From Guadua angustifolia (Eukaryota > Streptophyta > Magnoliopsida > Poales > Poaceae): a DNA stretch of 64,000 bases. Below, piece by piece: positions 1-11,115 of the stretch (position 1 is the first letter of the stretch; each line of letters begins with the position of its first letter). The notes under the pieces are model-generated. The model was not told the origin of the DNA, ran no database searches, and saw only the letters and a list, made by a program, of their open reading frames with translations. The DNA lies in assembly GCA_036346375.1 (NCBI GenBank), contig CM070508.1, positions 15,990,852-16,054,851 of the forward strand, given 5' to 3'. A program made the position numbers and the translations under genes.

Positions 1-179
1 GTTGCTACTGTTGGTGAGAGGGCAAAATGCACCTGGGAGGTTGGGGGCTAAGCAATGGGGATGCACTGGGGGTGGTATGAGGGCTGCAGATGGCTTGCTT
101 GACCTCTACGCCTTCTGGTCTGTTGCCTTCTGGTTGCTTCCCCTCTTCTGGTGGTCCTCCTCCCTTTACTCGATGGCTC
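1..179 (-). repeat. Distal half of an old gypsy LTR, split by the Tat element
   Basis: This segment and 12167-12686 are the two sides of the insertion site of the 180-12166 element. Read on the minus strand, 12686 down to 12167 and then 179 down to 1 gives one continuous LTR-like sequence beginning TGTGATAACCCGGGGG. It adjoins the gag fragment at 12687-13690. The far end of the LTR lies outside the window. Assignment rests on context and on the resemblance of the 12.2-12.7 kb part to grass gypsy LTRs. Confidence 0.5.
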
Positions 180-229
180 TGTCAACAGATTTCACTGGGT
201 ACCCTCTCCGACGACAAAGCCCTTCCACG

Positions 230-800
230 GGCGGCCAGTGAACGGGCGGCGAAAGCACGCCGCCGCCGTGTGCCGCCCACGTGGCGCCTCGGCGAGCAGT
301 GGGCGAAGCACGCCGCCGCCGTGCTCGCCCACGGGCGGTTTGGCGAACGGGCGGCGAAGCACGCCCGCGGCCAAAGCCGGCCCACGTGGCGCCCGGCAGC
401 GTGTGGGCGAAGCACTTACCGCCGGCGCCGGCCCACGTGGTGCCCGGCGAAAGTGGGCGAAGACGCCGCCGCCGGCGCCCACCCACGTGGCGGCTCGGGC
501 GAACGGCGGAAGAGCACGCCCGCCGCCAGTGCCGGTCCACGGGCGCCCGACGAAAGCAGAGGGCGAAGATGTCGCCGCCGGCGCCAGCCCACGTGGCGGT
601 TTGGCGAACGGCGGGCGAAAGACGCCCACGGCCAAAGCCGGCTCACGGGCGCCGGGCGGCGGCAGGGTGAGCACGCTCGCCGCTTTGGCGCCTACCCACG
701 TGGCGGTTCGGCGAACGGGCGGGCGAAGACGCCCGCCGGCCAAGTGCCGCCCACGTGGCGCCGGCGAGCAAAGCGGGCGAAGCACGCCGCCGCTTCGCGC
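230..800 (+). promoter_or_regulatory. G-box (CACGTG) repeat array in U3 of the 5' LTR
   Basis: A very GC-rich direct-repeat tract whose unit contains GCCCACGTGGCG. Seven perfect CACGTG hexamers start at 278, 383, 434, 484, 590, 697 and 752. Four further units near 226, 329, 536 and 634 have CACGGG instead. CACGTG is the core recognised by plant bHLH and bZIP factors. The tract lies about 330-800 bp upstream of the LTR TATA box, where U3 enhancers are expected. A regulatory role is inferred from motif density only. Confidence 0.6.
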
Positions 801-1080
801 CGCGAAGACAAAAGGTGGTGCGAGGTGGTTTCACCTCAAGTCTCCTTCCCTATCGTATCGCGTCGGACGGCAGTTCGCCGGTCAGCCTATCACCGCGAGG
901 ATTTCGCAATAAACCCATTCCTCCGACGCCTCACCTACCCACAAAGAGAGGCTACGCATCGGCGGACGGCGAAGCCATGCGTCGGCATTTAATGAGGCCG
1001 AGGAACGGACAGACAGAAGGAGTAATAAATGCATAAGGATCAAGATGATGACCCCCCTTTACCTACTCCCGTTAGCCCTG

Positions 1081-1090
1081 CCTATATAAG
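1081..1090 (+). promoter_or_regulatory. LTR TATA box
   Basis: CCTATATAAG followed by GGCCTTC. The same motif occurs at the equivalent place in the 3' LTR (about 11819-11828). The position downstream of U3 and upstream of the presumed R region fits the Pol II start of the element. Confidence 0.6.
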
Positions 1091-1412
1091 GGCCTTCTAG
1101 TGCATGGGAAAGGGGGACGACGAGCCTAACAAGCAAGAGTTCCAAGAAGAGAGCCTAAGGAAGAACTTGTAACTCCTCACAGATGTACTAATTTCAAACA
1201 CTCTAAACAATCTAGCAGGAAGTAAGGCTATTACCCAAGGCAAAGGGGGCCTGAACCTGGGTAAAAAACCTCTGTGTCATTCATAGCTCATAGTCACGGA
1301 GTTCACCGCAGGAGTCTCTAGGTTTCTCGTTAGGGTTAGCTGTGCCAAGACGCCTCCCATCGAACAAAACCCGGCTCAGAAGTCACGGGCCTGTCAGCGG
1401 AATACGCCGGCA

Positions 1413-1432
1413 GGGCGCTGTAGGGGGCTAGT
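1413..1432 (+). other. Primer-binding-site-like sequence
   Basis: Immediately after the 5' LTR the sequence reads GGGCGCTGTAGGGGGCT. This resembles a degenerate version of the TGGCGCCGT..GGGG primer-binding site common in grass gypsy elements. The tRNA partner is not assigned. Confidence 0.4.
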
Positions 1433-1504
1433 GGTTGGTTTCCCGCTAACTCCCCGGCGAACTTCGGCGTTCTTTCTTCAAGAAGTCAGCCCGCGCGTCT
1501 GAAG

Positions 1505-2990
1505 ATGGCGGGTTCTCAGCATCAAGGAGCGGCGGGCGAAGCGACACTCAGACGCGGCCCCAAGAATCTCTCGGCCGAAGGACCGTCTCACCCCGCCGCC
1601 GCAAGGTGGCAGCGTGGTTTTGTTGGAAGCGGCGGAGCACCCTGTGCGACGTCGGCTGGCCATGGAGGCCGCCACTCCGCCAGACCGCCATGTTCGTGCC
1701 CTCTCGACCACCTCCGGTGGAGTTTGCAGGAGATTCTCCGCCACCCCATGGTCGCGCGATATCGCTGGTCTCGTGGATGCCGCCCACGGTAGGGCTCGAC
1801 CGGCTGGCACCGCCGGTGCCTCGCTGTTCGGGCGCGGTTGGCGCTCAGCGCCTAGCCGCCTGAGAGCGGCCGGCCAGTGGGCCGAGCCGAGGGAAAACAT
1901 GCAAATACTGGTCCCGCTCTCGCTGGACGTGGGACCTTCGGTCCGCACTTGATGATAGCCGCCGTCGTCGCGGCGATGATCTCCGTGGCCCGCCAGCGCC
2001 ATCCGGCCCGGAGCGCCCCACGGAAGCTGTGTGGTCTCGGACGATGGGAGTCCCTCGCTGCTCCCGCCCCGGACTAAGGAGGAGGTTCACCTCCGACTCT
2101 ATAGGAGCCAGCCCCTGCGTCCTGGCGTCCCCTGATCGGGCCCCGATGAGCGGTTGGCCTCCCTACGGCGCGGGTGCAGTGCCTTTCTCGACGGCAGGCC
2201 GCAGGACGGGCTTGGCGGACAGTTCCGCCGGCGTCCCTAGAAAAGTACGACAGCACCACCAACCTGGAAGAGTTCCTCCAGATTTACACGACGGTGGTGC
2301 GGGCAGCTGGCGGGTTTGAAAAGATCATGGCCAACTACCTTCCGACGGCCTTGGCGTGTTCCGCCCGCTCTTGGCTGTTAAACCTCCCACGAGGATCGGT
2401 GCACTCGTGGGGGGAGTTGTGCGACCTCTTTGTCGCCAACTTTCAGGGCTCCTTTGTGCAGTCCGGCGTGGAGGACGACCTCCACGCCTTGGAGCAGGAA
2501 AAGGGGGAGTCGCTGCGCGACTTCATCCAGCGGTTTTGCCACTGCCGCAACACGATCCCCCACATCTCGGAGCAATCGGTCGTCATCGCCTTCCGAAGAG
2601 GCGACGCACAAGAAGATGAAGGAGAAGATGGCCACCCGTACCATCAAGCACCACCTCCGAGCTCTTCTCCTCGCACATAAGTGTCTTGGCCATGGAGGCG
2701 AGGGGCCAAGACCGCCCCAAGGGTGGCCAAGGCAAGGACGAGGCCGGGACCTCAAAGGGTTCCGGCCATTCAAGGAAGAAGGCGCGGAAGCGCGAGGCAG
2801 GAGAGACCAGGCGGGTCTTGACCGCCGAGCGCGATGACGAGGACCCCGCGCCACGGAAGCGCAACCGCCGCGACCAGCGCGACGACCGCCGCGACCGGCG
2901 TGATGACCGTCGAGACCGGCGTAATGATCGTCGTGACCGGCGCGAAGATCACCGCGGTCGTGGGAACGATCGCGCAATGTAAAGAGGGCG
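1505..2990 (+). pseudogene. Gag of the first Tat element (frameshifted)
   Basis: The best-conserved part lies in the frame open at 2174-2680. It matches the Retrotrans_gag domain: YLPTALACSARSWLLNLP, then WGELCDLFVANFQGSF and ESLRDFIQRFCHCRNTIP. Gag forms the virus-like particle that packages element RNA. After VVIAFRRG the frame shifts. The downstream part continues at 2686-2982, starting EARGQDRPKGGQGKDE and running into a strongly charged Arg/Asp repeat tract. A weak HRTNTHDRT segment near 3010 is a remnant of the zinc-finger-like PIHRTNTHD motif of this lineage. Upstream, 1505-2170 is a degenerate N-terminal region or leader with no recognisable domain. Confidence 0.75.
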
Positions 2991-3051
2991 AGCCCTATTT
3001 CCCAATCCATCGGACCAACACCCATGACCGGACAACCGCCGGTCGTGGGCA

Positions 3052-3803
3052 ATGGTGGAGAAGCGGCTCAAGGAGCGCCGCCCGACGATGATCAAGACGA
3101 AGATCCCGCCTCACCGCTTTCCAATGGGCGAACCACGCCGTGGTTTACATTCACGGTGGTTCATCCACCTTTTCTCCAACGCCGCTTATAAGCTGTTGAA
3201 GAGGGAAGTGTGCGCCACGCGCCGGGCCCGGGGCGGTCGGATGTTGAAGTGGTCGAGAGCACTTACTTTCGGCCAGCCGACCACCCCGAGGGCGCCACCG
3301 GCCGGGCATCTCCTGCCGTGGTGTCGCCCACCATTCGAACGCGCGGCTAGGGCGCGGCCGGTAGACGGAGGAGTTCCATCAACCTCCCGTCCTCTTCGCA
3401 TTCCCGGCGCCAGATCCCGCAGCAGATCTGCGCTCGCCTCGCCCATCTTTGGGGTAGCCCTGAGGTCTGGCTTAATGCCCATAGGGCGTGTGCCTCCTCG
3501 CCACCTTCGGGATGAAGACAACTACCGCACCGAGATGGTGGATTTCGAGGTCGCAGACTTCGACCTCCCCTATAACGCCTTACTCGGCCGATCGGGGCTG
3601 GGCTGTTCATGGAGGCAACCCACTATGCGTACATGGTGGTAAAGATGCCGGGGCCTAGTGGCCCCATCGTGATCCGAGTGGATAAATTCGAGGTCCTGCG
3701 TTGCCACAAGTACGCGCTGGACATGTCCGGTGCCACTGCTGCCGGGCGCCTGACACCACTTCCTGAGCCCTCAGTTCGGACCTGCCTCACCTGCTCACGG
3801 TGA
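3052..3803 (+). pseudogene. Protease region of the first Tat element
   Basis: A badly decayed retropepsin region between gag and RT. The best landmark is FDLPYNALLGRSGL near residues 168-181 of the 3052-3642 frame, equivalent to the conserved PYHALLGRPxL end of the Tat protease. The next frame (3609-3803) continues with ATHYAYMVVKMPGPSG, also typical of this lineage. The catalytic Asp motif is not recognisable. Frames change at about 3610. Confidence 0.6.
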
Positions 3804-3859
3804 GGTCAAGGTGGTCGCCTGCAAGGCGGGCGAACCCCGAAGATCACAACATTGGCACC

Positions 3860-4890
3860 AACCTCAGCGCCAAATAGGAAGACGCGCTCGTCACCTTCCT
3901 CCAGTCTAGCTCCGACGTGTTCGCCTGGCAACCGTTCGACATGACTGGGGTCCCTAGGGAGGTGATCGAGCACCGATTGGCAACGCTCCCCGAGGCGCGT
4001 CCGGTCCGGCAGAAGGTCCGGAGGCAGGTGCCCAAGCGCCAAGGTGCCATCCGAGAGGAGGTAGAGAAGCTGTTGAGCGCAGGGATTGTCCGGGAGGTCT
4101 CTCATCCTGAGTGGCTCGCCAACCCTGTGCTCGTCAAGAAGTCCAACGGGAAATGGCGCATGTGTGTCAACTTCACCGACCTCAACAAGGCCTGCCCGAA
4201 GGATCCATACCCCGCCATGAAGTCGACCTCATTGTTGACTCCATGGTCGGAGCGCGAAGTCTTGTGCTTCTTGGATGCGACTCGGGTACCACCAGATCAG
4301 ATGGCCCTTGAAGACTAAGAGAAGATCTTTTGTAATTTCTACGGTGTTTATTGTTATGTAAGAATGGCTTTTGGTTTAAAGAATGCCGGTTTTACTTACC
4401 AACGTGCCATGCATATCACTTTCCGCCCCTAGATAGGGCGAAACCTTGAGGTCTACGTTGATGATTTAGTCGTAAAGATCAAGAGAGGTGAAGAACTGAT
4501 CCAAGACCTGGAGGAAACCTTCGCTAACCTCCTAAGAATTGCTTAAAGCTCAATCTGAAAAGTGCGTGTTGGTGTGCTCCTCCGCAAGTCTGCTGGTTTC
4601 TGGTGTCGGTAGAGGTATTGAAGCCAATCCTGACAATTTCGGCCATCGAACACATGAAGCCGCCAGCGCGACTCAAGCAAGTTCAGTGCCTGGCCGGTCG
4701 CCTGGCCTCCCTAGGGCGGTTCATTGCCAGATTGGGAGAAAGAAGTTTGCCTCTGTTCAAGTTATTGAAGAAGACTAACCATTTTGAATGGACGGATGAA
4801 GCCCAGAAGGCATTTGAAGATTTGAAGCAATACCTCTCCTCTCCTCCGGTGCTGGTCTCTCCAGCCGGTGAGCCATTGCTCTATACATAG
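3860..4890 (+). pseudogene. Reverse transcriptase of the first Tat element
   Basis: RNA-directed DNA polymerase remnant. 3917-4318 carries the N-terminal RT block, with IREEVEKLLSAGIVREV, HPEWLANPVLVKKSNGKWR and NKACPKDPYP. After a stop the next blocks follow in other frames: MAFGLKNAGFTYQRAMH at about 4360-4410, then EVYVDDLVVK at about 4450-4480 with the YVDD catalytic box intact. 4603-4890 contains the connection/RNase H start (QCLAGRLASLGRFIARLGER and QKAFEDLKQYLSSPPVL). Several frameshifts and stops break it, and it is non-functional. Confidence 0.85.
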
Positions 4891-4989
4891 CTGCCACTCC
4901 CCGAGGTGGTGGAGCGTGCTAGTTAAGTGAGAGGAAGGTGTCCAAGCCGCCTACTACATCAAGAAGGTGTTGTATGAAGAAGTAAACTC

Positions 4990-5500
4990 GATACCCCTGT
5001 GCTCAAAAGATGTCAGACGCGTCCCGGTGGCGCCCAGAAGCTGCGGCATTATTTCCAAGGGCGGGAAATTACCGTGGTCACGGCCTATCCTCTGCGGGAA
5101 ATCCTCCACAACCGTGAAGCAGAGGGCCGCATCGCTAAATGGTCGGTGGAACTGGGGGAATTCAACCTCAAATTCGTACCCCGCACCACCATCAAGAGTC
5201 AGAAGCTGGCGGAGTTCGTCGCCGAGTGGACTCCCGCCACTCCTGAAGCCGAAGAAGCGCCCGCGCCCTCGCCTTGGACTTTGTTCTTCGATGGCTCTTT
5301 CAGGCTGGAAGGCGCGGGGGCTGGGTTGTCCTGGTCTCTCTAACCGGTGACACCCTTCAATATGTGGTCGCCCTCGATTTCAAGGCCACGAACAACATAG
5401 CTGAATACGAAGGCCTGCTGGCAGGGCTGCGCATCGCTTCGACGTTGGGCATTCGGCGTCTCAAGTCAAAGGTGACTGCTAGTCATCAATCAAGCGCGAA
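4990..5500 (+). pseudogene. RNase H region of the first Tat element
   Basis: 4999-5343 reads LRHYFQGREITVVTAYPLRE and RIAKWSVELGEFNLKFVPR, the classic gypsy RNase H tail. It leads into a second RNase H-like segment starting PWTLFFDGSF, where D of FDGS is a catalytic-type Asp. That segment continues in a shifted frame at 5274-5470 with NIAEYEGLLAGLRIA. Two successive RNase H-like domains are known in Tat-lineage pol. One frameshift falls near 5330. Confidence 0.75.
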
Positions 5501-5939
5501 GGAGTTTCAGTGTTCCGACCCCACCATGGCGGCGTGCATTTGGCGGAGGTCCGAAGAATGGAGCGTCGCTTTGAAGGGTGGGGTACATTCATATCCCCGT
5601 GGCGACAACCACCTTCGCGGATGGGCTTTGCAGCTCGGCCCTCGGGAGCTTCCATTCGGTCGGGGTTTCAAGAAAGGCTATCGCGACCGCCCATCGCAGC
5701 CCACACCCGTGGGGATGATGGTGTCATTGTCGTAGAGCCTTTGCTCAAAGGGGACGACGGCAAGGCCGTTGCGGCCTCCGGCTCAGGTGGGGAAAGCGAT
5801 GCCGCTGCCGCGGCCTCCAGTTCAGGGAGGGAAGGCAGCGTGCCCGCTTCAGCCCCCAGGTCCGGGAGGGAAGGCGGCGGTGCTGCCGATGCAGCACCAG
5901 GGGAAAAGCTTGGCCCAGCAGAGTACCCGGGCGAGCACC

Positions 5940-7160
5940 GAGTGGTCGCCACGCTTGGCCAGGAAGATCGGTGGATGGATCCTATCCTAGCCTTCCTGCG
6001 CGACCAAGTGGTCCCCGACGATGATGCCTCAGCTGAGAAGATTGCACGTAAGGCCAAGTGCTATACTCTGGTAGGTGGGGACCTATATCGCTAGAGCAGA
6101 AACGGAGTTCTACTGAAGTGCATCACTCGGGAAGAGGGGAGCAGCTTGCTCTCTGATATCCATGGAGGCGTGTGCGGGAGCCATATGTCCGGCCGAACGC
6201 TGGTTGGCAAAGCGTTTCGCCAAGGATTTTATCGCCTATCGCCTCCGGTGATGCTTGCGAAGCCGGTGAGGACGCGCGGCTTGTTAGTTCTTCGCCAGCA
6301 AATCCATCGACCAGCCCAAGCTCGCAAACCATCCCGCCTCTCCGCCGCTTATGTCCGGGGCTTGATATCTGGGTCTATTCTGCGGGTTACGGGGCTTCAC
6401 CCACCTCTTCGCCGCTATCGACAAGTTCACGGCGGGTTGAAGCCGAGGTGCGCGCCATCACGGCCGCCGCCGCCCAAGTTCATGCGCGGGATCTTTACCC
6501 GTTTTGGGGTCGCCAACCGCATCATCACTGACAACGGGACTCAGTTCACCAGCGCGGCTTTTTTGGAGTTCTGCGAAGAAATGGGCACCAAGGTCTGTTT
6601 TGCTTCGGTGGCCCATCCCATGAATAATGGGCAAGCGGAGCGTGCCAACGCGCTGGTGCTGAAGGGCCTCAAGGCAAGGGTGTTCGATCGACTCCACAAG
6701 CGGGGCGCGCGGTGGACGGAAGAACTCCCGGCTGTGCTGTGGTCACTTCGTACCACACCTAGCCGGGCCACCGGCGAGACACCTTTCTTCCTAGTGTACG
6801 GGGCGGAAGCTGTTCTCCCCTCCGAGCTGTCGCTCGGCTCTCCGCGCGCCTCGGTGTTCAACGAAGAGGACCAAGAAGACCTCCGGCGAGGGGATGTCAA
6901 TCTTCTGGAGGAGGTGCGTGACCGGGCTGCCCTTCGCGCCGCCCGGTATCAGCAAAGCCTCAGGCAGTACCACGCCACCCGGGTCTCCGAGAGAACACTG
7001 GCAGTGGGTGACCTGGTCTTGCGCAGAATTCAGACGCATGCCGGGTTGCATAAACTGTCTCCCCGATGGGAGGGCCCCTTCAAGGTGGTCTCGAGATCTC
7101 GACCCGGCGGTCCGGGCACACCGAGGATGGCGAAGAACCGGCGAATTCCTACAATATAGA
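5940..7160 (+). pseudogene. Integrase of the first Tat element
   Basis: Begins with WMDPILAFLRDQVVPDD before a stop at 6094. The zinc-binding region near 6120-6260 is degenerate. The longest frame (6146-7159) carries the second half of the catalytic core: ANRIITDNGTQFTSAAFLEF, with the catalytic Asp in TDNGTQF, then HPMNNGQAERANALVLKGLK. The C-terminal landmarks are TPFFLVYGAEAVLPSEL, RAARYQQSLRQYH and KLSPRWEGPFKV. The first catalytic Asp region is scrambled by frameshifts between 6260 and 6470. The protein ends near 7160. Confidence 0.85.
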
Positions 7161-8560
7161 GTTGTTGCGGAAGTTCTATCCTTGAAAGAATTGTAAGTGC
7201 CCAGCAGCTCGCCCTGGCCAGCCACGTGGTAAGTCTCTTCCTTGGCTAGTCGGCGGTTACTGGCGTTTAATAAAGTTGTTGCCTAGAAGGCCTTTTGCTT
7301 TGCCATGATAGTCCCTTTTTGTGCCCCAAGTGGCAATATTTTGCATGAATGTCCCTGGCCCATACGTTTGCTAAGTCCCTGGTGATCCATGATAGCACTC
7401 GGCGTCTGTGTCTAGTGAGCACGGGCGACTGGGGGGCGAGTTAGACGCGGTGCTCAAACGCGGCTCGCACACCTTGGGTTGGCTCCCTGAAGCACCGCTG
7501 GTCGTCACCGCGAGCACCGTCGTTCTAACACCACTCCTGGAAGCCCGCTGCTTTGGCACACAGTACCGTAGTTTGGTTTCCTGGGGGATCGCAGGGACTT
7601 AGAAGCCAAACAGGGTGAACCAGGACATTCCATGCTGGGACTTAGAGTGTTTTGGGCCTATCTCGCACAGGCCCCTCCAAGCGTCTGCTTATCTTTCTGG
7701 TAGCTGTCTATACACACAGGTTGTGAGCAGAAGTACCGAATTATTCTTGCAAAAGGTTCCAGCATCCCCGCTGGTCGCCCAGGTGCTTGGGGGCTGGTCG
7801 CCTGCTATGAAGGCTGGTCACGGGCGCCTGAGGGTGTTCGCCAGCGCCTGGGCTGGTCGTCCGGATGCTTGGGGGCTGATCGCCCAGTGGCATACAAAGC
7901 AAGATAAGTGCTTCATGCCGCATTTTCAGCCATTTCCTTATGTGCTTACACTAAGATACGCCAAGCTACGTATGATTGCCGCGGGTGTCAAAAATCAACG
8001 GCCCCTTATGACAAAAGAAAATGTGCTAAGTGTTAACGTCCGGCGTGGCCAAGTGATCGGGGTGTAGGTTAGGCATGGTATTCAAACACGGCTCGCACGC
8101 CTCGGGTTGGCTCTAAAGCACCGCTGGTCGTCACCGTCGAGTACCGCTGCCCTAGGAACACTTCCGGAAACTTGTTGCCTCGTCGCGCTACGCTACAGCA
8201 CATTCTCAAACAATCATCAGGGTCTAAGTTCCGAAAGAACTTGAACCCGCGACAATCCCGTGTAAAAACTTGATGCTAAGACTAAGCTACATTTTTGCAT
8301 CCCTTGTCAGACTCAATATCGTTCCTGCCCAAGTCCTGTATAGCTTGCATGATCTCTATTTGTGTTTGCAGCAACCGCCTGTATCTGCTGGCAGGAGTCA
8401 GGAACACTACCCCAAAGCCCAGGCGTTCCTCGAGCATTCCGGCCAAGTTAAAAGACTGGCCGCCTAACGGTTTAATCTAGCGAACTCGATCATACAAAAC
8501 GAATAAACATATAGATAGCATTAACCCGGAGGTATCTGTTCTACTAAATTCTGCCTAAGT
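7161..8560. other. Non-coding spacer between integrase and antisense ORF
   Basis: No convincing coding frame. It holds an imperfect direct repeat (about 7440-7525 and 8068-8155) sharing gcggctcgcac, ttgggttggct and gcaccgctggtcgtcacc. Several short variants of GGCTGGTCGCC lie at 7770-7890. An AATAAA-like motif at about 7269 may be a transcript end. Spacers of this type are normal for Tat elements. Confidence 0.5.
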
Positions 8561-8627
8561 GTTCATACATGCAGACAGATCAGCCAAAGGAAATAAAAGC
8601 AAAAGAACAAAAAGGCTGCCCGGTCCT

Positions 8628-10821
8628 TCACTCATCGTCGCCGAAGTCGAGGTCGCCGTCGTCGTCGCCTTCCACGGCCAGAGGGGTGGAGACGTCCATG
8701 ACTGGCTACTCCACTTGCAGCATCCCGGCCACGTGTTCGGCGGCCGCGCGCACCTGTGCCTCCGCCTGCGCCGCGTCTCCTTCAATACCGGCCGTCACAG
8801 CCGCCATTGGATCGAAGGCAACGTCGCGGCTGGCACAGCAAGCCAGCGTGTAGGTCGCGGCCATGATCGCGACCTCCCGTCCCTCTCTGGCGGAGCGGGC
8901 GGCTAGGGCTGCGGGCCGTCCCCGGAGTGCTTCCGCGGCCTGGTTGGTCACGGCAACCGCAGGCGGAGTCCTCTAGCGCGCGCTGCTTACCACCCCAAGG
9001 GCTCCAGGCACCTCTTCGTGCGCTGGAAGGCCTTCTTGAGCATGATGGCCAGATTGCGCCGCAGGCGGAAGGACTCGAGCTCCGAGGTCTTCAGCGCCGT
9101 CTCGGTCCTCTCTACCCGTTCTTCGGCCCTCTCTGCCCGCGTCTGCATGGCGGCCGCGTCGGCTCTCTCTTGTGTCAATGGCGCCTCGCGCGTCGCCTCA
9201 CCGCTCCATGCGGCTCCCCCTCACCGACGCTTAACCGCCGATTTGTGTCTCGGCCCGTTCGGTGGCTGCAAAGAAGGGCGGTGCCAGCCGAGGCATGCAT
9301 ATCCCCAAGCTCGGTGAAGAGCTCGACGTGGCGTTCGGCGGGGGCAATGGCGGCGCGAGGGGCAAGGCGTTCGGAAGCGCTGGCGCTGGGATCGCCCTCT
9401 TCGCCCTTTTCGCAGCGATGGCGGGGCACTGGCGAACGCCCGCCGCCTGGGCGCTGGCGTCTGCGCCCTAAGCGCGTCCGAGGCTACCTTGGCGGCACTC
9501 TCAAGCGAGACCGCCATCGGAGAGTAAGGCCACCCTTGGCGGGGCTCGAGCTCCGCGGGCGAACGTGTTGGCGCCATGCATGATGCTGGGGGCCGGCGCC
9601 GAAGGAGGAAGTATCGGTGAAGGTGTCGGAGCTGGCGCCACGGAAGGCGGTGGCGCCGAGGCGGGTCGCAACTGGGCGGTTGGCGCCGCCGCCCTTGTGG
9701 AAGTGCCGCGCTGTGGTGGCGGCGGCGGCAGAATCTGGTCGTGGTTCGACCTCTTGGGTCCGAGCTGGCGTCCGGCAATTGGCTGCTTGCCGTGGGTCTG
9801 ATCATTGGCGGCGGTCGTGTCCCTGATCACCAGCGGACCATGGGCCGGCACCACAGCGGGCCCCGTGGAGTCCATTGGCGGGAGCAACCTGACAACCCGC
9901 AGGCGCTCCGCGTGCTCCAAGTTGGCAAGTGGTCGGGCCGTCGCCGGAAAAACCGATCTGCTTGGGATCGGCCAGACAAGACGGCGAGCCACCGCCAAGC
10001 ATCGACTCCTCCAGTTTCGCTACCGCGAAAAAGCAAAAATGGCTGTCGGTTGGTAGGGAACCGCAGGAAGAAACATGTGCGCGAGAAAAAGCTAAGGGAA
10101 AACAAAGACTTACGTCCTGGCCACGTGTGCGTCGCGTCGTCATTGCCCGTATATTGCCATGCAGGCGACGCTGACGGCGGGGTGATCCTCCGGGACATGA
10201 AGTCCCGGGCTACCAGCCCACCAGTTAATCCGGCTTCCCGCAGTCTGTTGATGCGGGCCGCCATCGCAAGGAGCTCCGCCGTCTCCTCGACCGATGAGTT
10301 CCAGTCCCCGGAGGCCTCCGCTGCGTCGACGAGCACCTCCAAAGCGCCGACCTCATTGTCATTGATGTCTGACCATTCGTTGCGCCATGCCCTCCAGTTG
10401 GATCTAGGCTGGAAGGCAATATAGCGGGAGGCCATCCCATCTCGAAGGCGGAAATAGCAGCTCCCCACTATCTCATTGTCGTGGGAGGTGCGACAGATGA
10501 AAAATAGAGAAAAAGAGGGAGATTCGGCATCACCCCCATGAACATTTCACAGAGGTGTGCGAAGATGGAGAGGAAGACAACGGAGTTGGGGGTGAGGTGA
10601 AGATGGTGGATCCCATAAAAGTGGAGGACGGTGAGGAAGAAATCGGAGAATGGCGGGAGCAGGCCCGCCATCATCGCCCAGGTGTGAAGAAGGATCTCGT
10701 CGGAGAGGCACCGTGGTGTGGCGGTCCCCGCCCGGAAGCGAAAGGTGCCCTCCGACGCGAGGATGGCCATCCTATTCACCGTGGCGGAGTCCGCGGTGGA
10801 AGCAGGGATGGAACGCGCCAT
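8628..10821 (-). pseudogene. Antisense extra ORF of Tat element (Transposase_28-like N-terminus, acidic C-terminus)
   Basis: Runs opposite to gag-pol. From ATG at 10821 the first 117 residues include LLPPFSDFFLTVLHFYGIHH and LTPNSVVFLSIFAHLCEMFM. I match these to the plant 'putative gypsy type transposon' domain (Pfam Transposase_28). A one-base frameshift near 10475 moves the reading to GSCYFRLRDGMASRYIAFQP (frame 9827-10468), which continues the domain. A Pro-rich linker lies at about 9560-9800 and a coiled-coil-like stretch at 8990-9180. The C-terminus (8706-8951) is TLACCASRDVAFDPMAAVTA and so on, then an in-frame TAG, then an acidic tail GDDDGDLDFGDDE ending at 8628. The function of such ORFs is unknown. 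The reading is a reconstruction across likely introns and lesions. Confidence 0.65.
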
Positions 10822-11115
10822 GGAGACGAAGAAGGCAAAAGGTTTTGAGCAATGAAGATGAAGAAGTGGGAGTTGAAGTACGCGAGGAAGCAGAAGGCGT
10901 AAATTGCCTGATACAGATGTATCTATATATGTGTCGCCTGCACCGACGGTTCATGAAGGGACAAGATCGTGCGCCGTTTTGGGTCCCAAGAAAAATCTAC
11001 GGATACGGGATAGAATCGAGGCGGTCGTATCCTCATGAGTGGTGGCCCCGCCCAAGAGCGCACTAAGCATTCAATGAAGGTTCCAAAAGGTCAGGGGCGC
11101 GCAGGCGGGCCCGGC

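Larger units (their letters stand above)
180..1412 (+). repeat. 5' LTR of the first Tat element
   Basis: Aligns with 11116-12166 from tgtcaacagat...actgggtaccctctcc through the shared end ...gcggaatacgcc. It is about 180 bp longer than the 3' LTR, and most of the extra length lies in the GC-rich repeat region at 230-800. It contains a TATA box at 1083. The LTR pair has many substitutions and indels, so the insertion is not recent. Confidence 0.85.

Noticed and set aside
90..992. 300-codon ORF and overlapping long ORFs on both strands in the first 1 kb
   Set aside because: They lie in the GC-rich direct-repeat tract of the LTR; open frames arise from repeat composition (Arg/Pro/Ala-rich in every frame).
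9221..9805. 194-codon minus-strand ORF in the antisense region of the first element
   Set aside because: Arg/Pro-rich shadow frame; the Pro-rich linker and coiled-coil frames fit the homologous antisense gene better.
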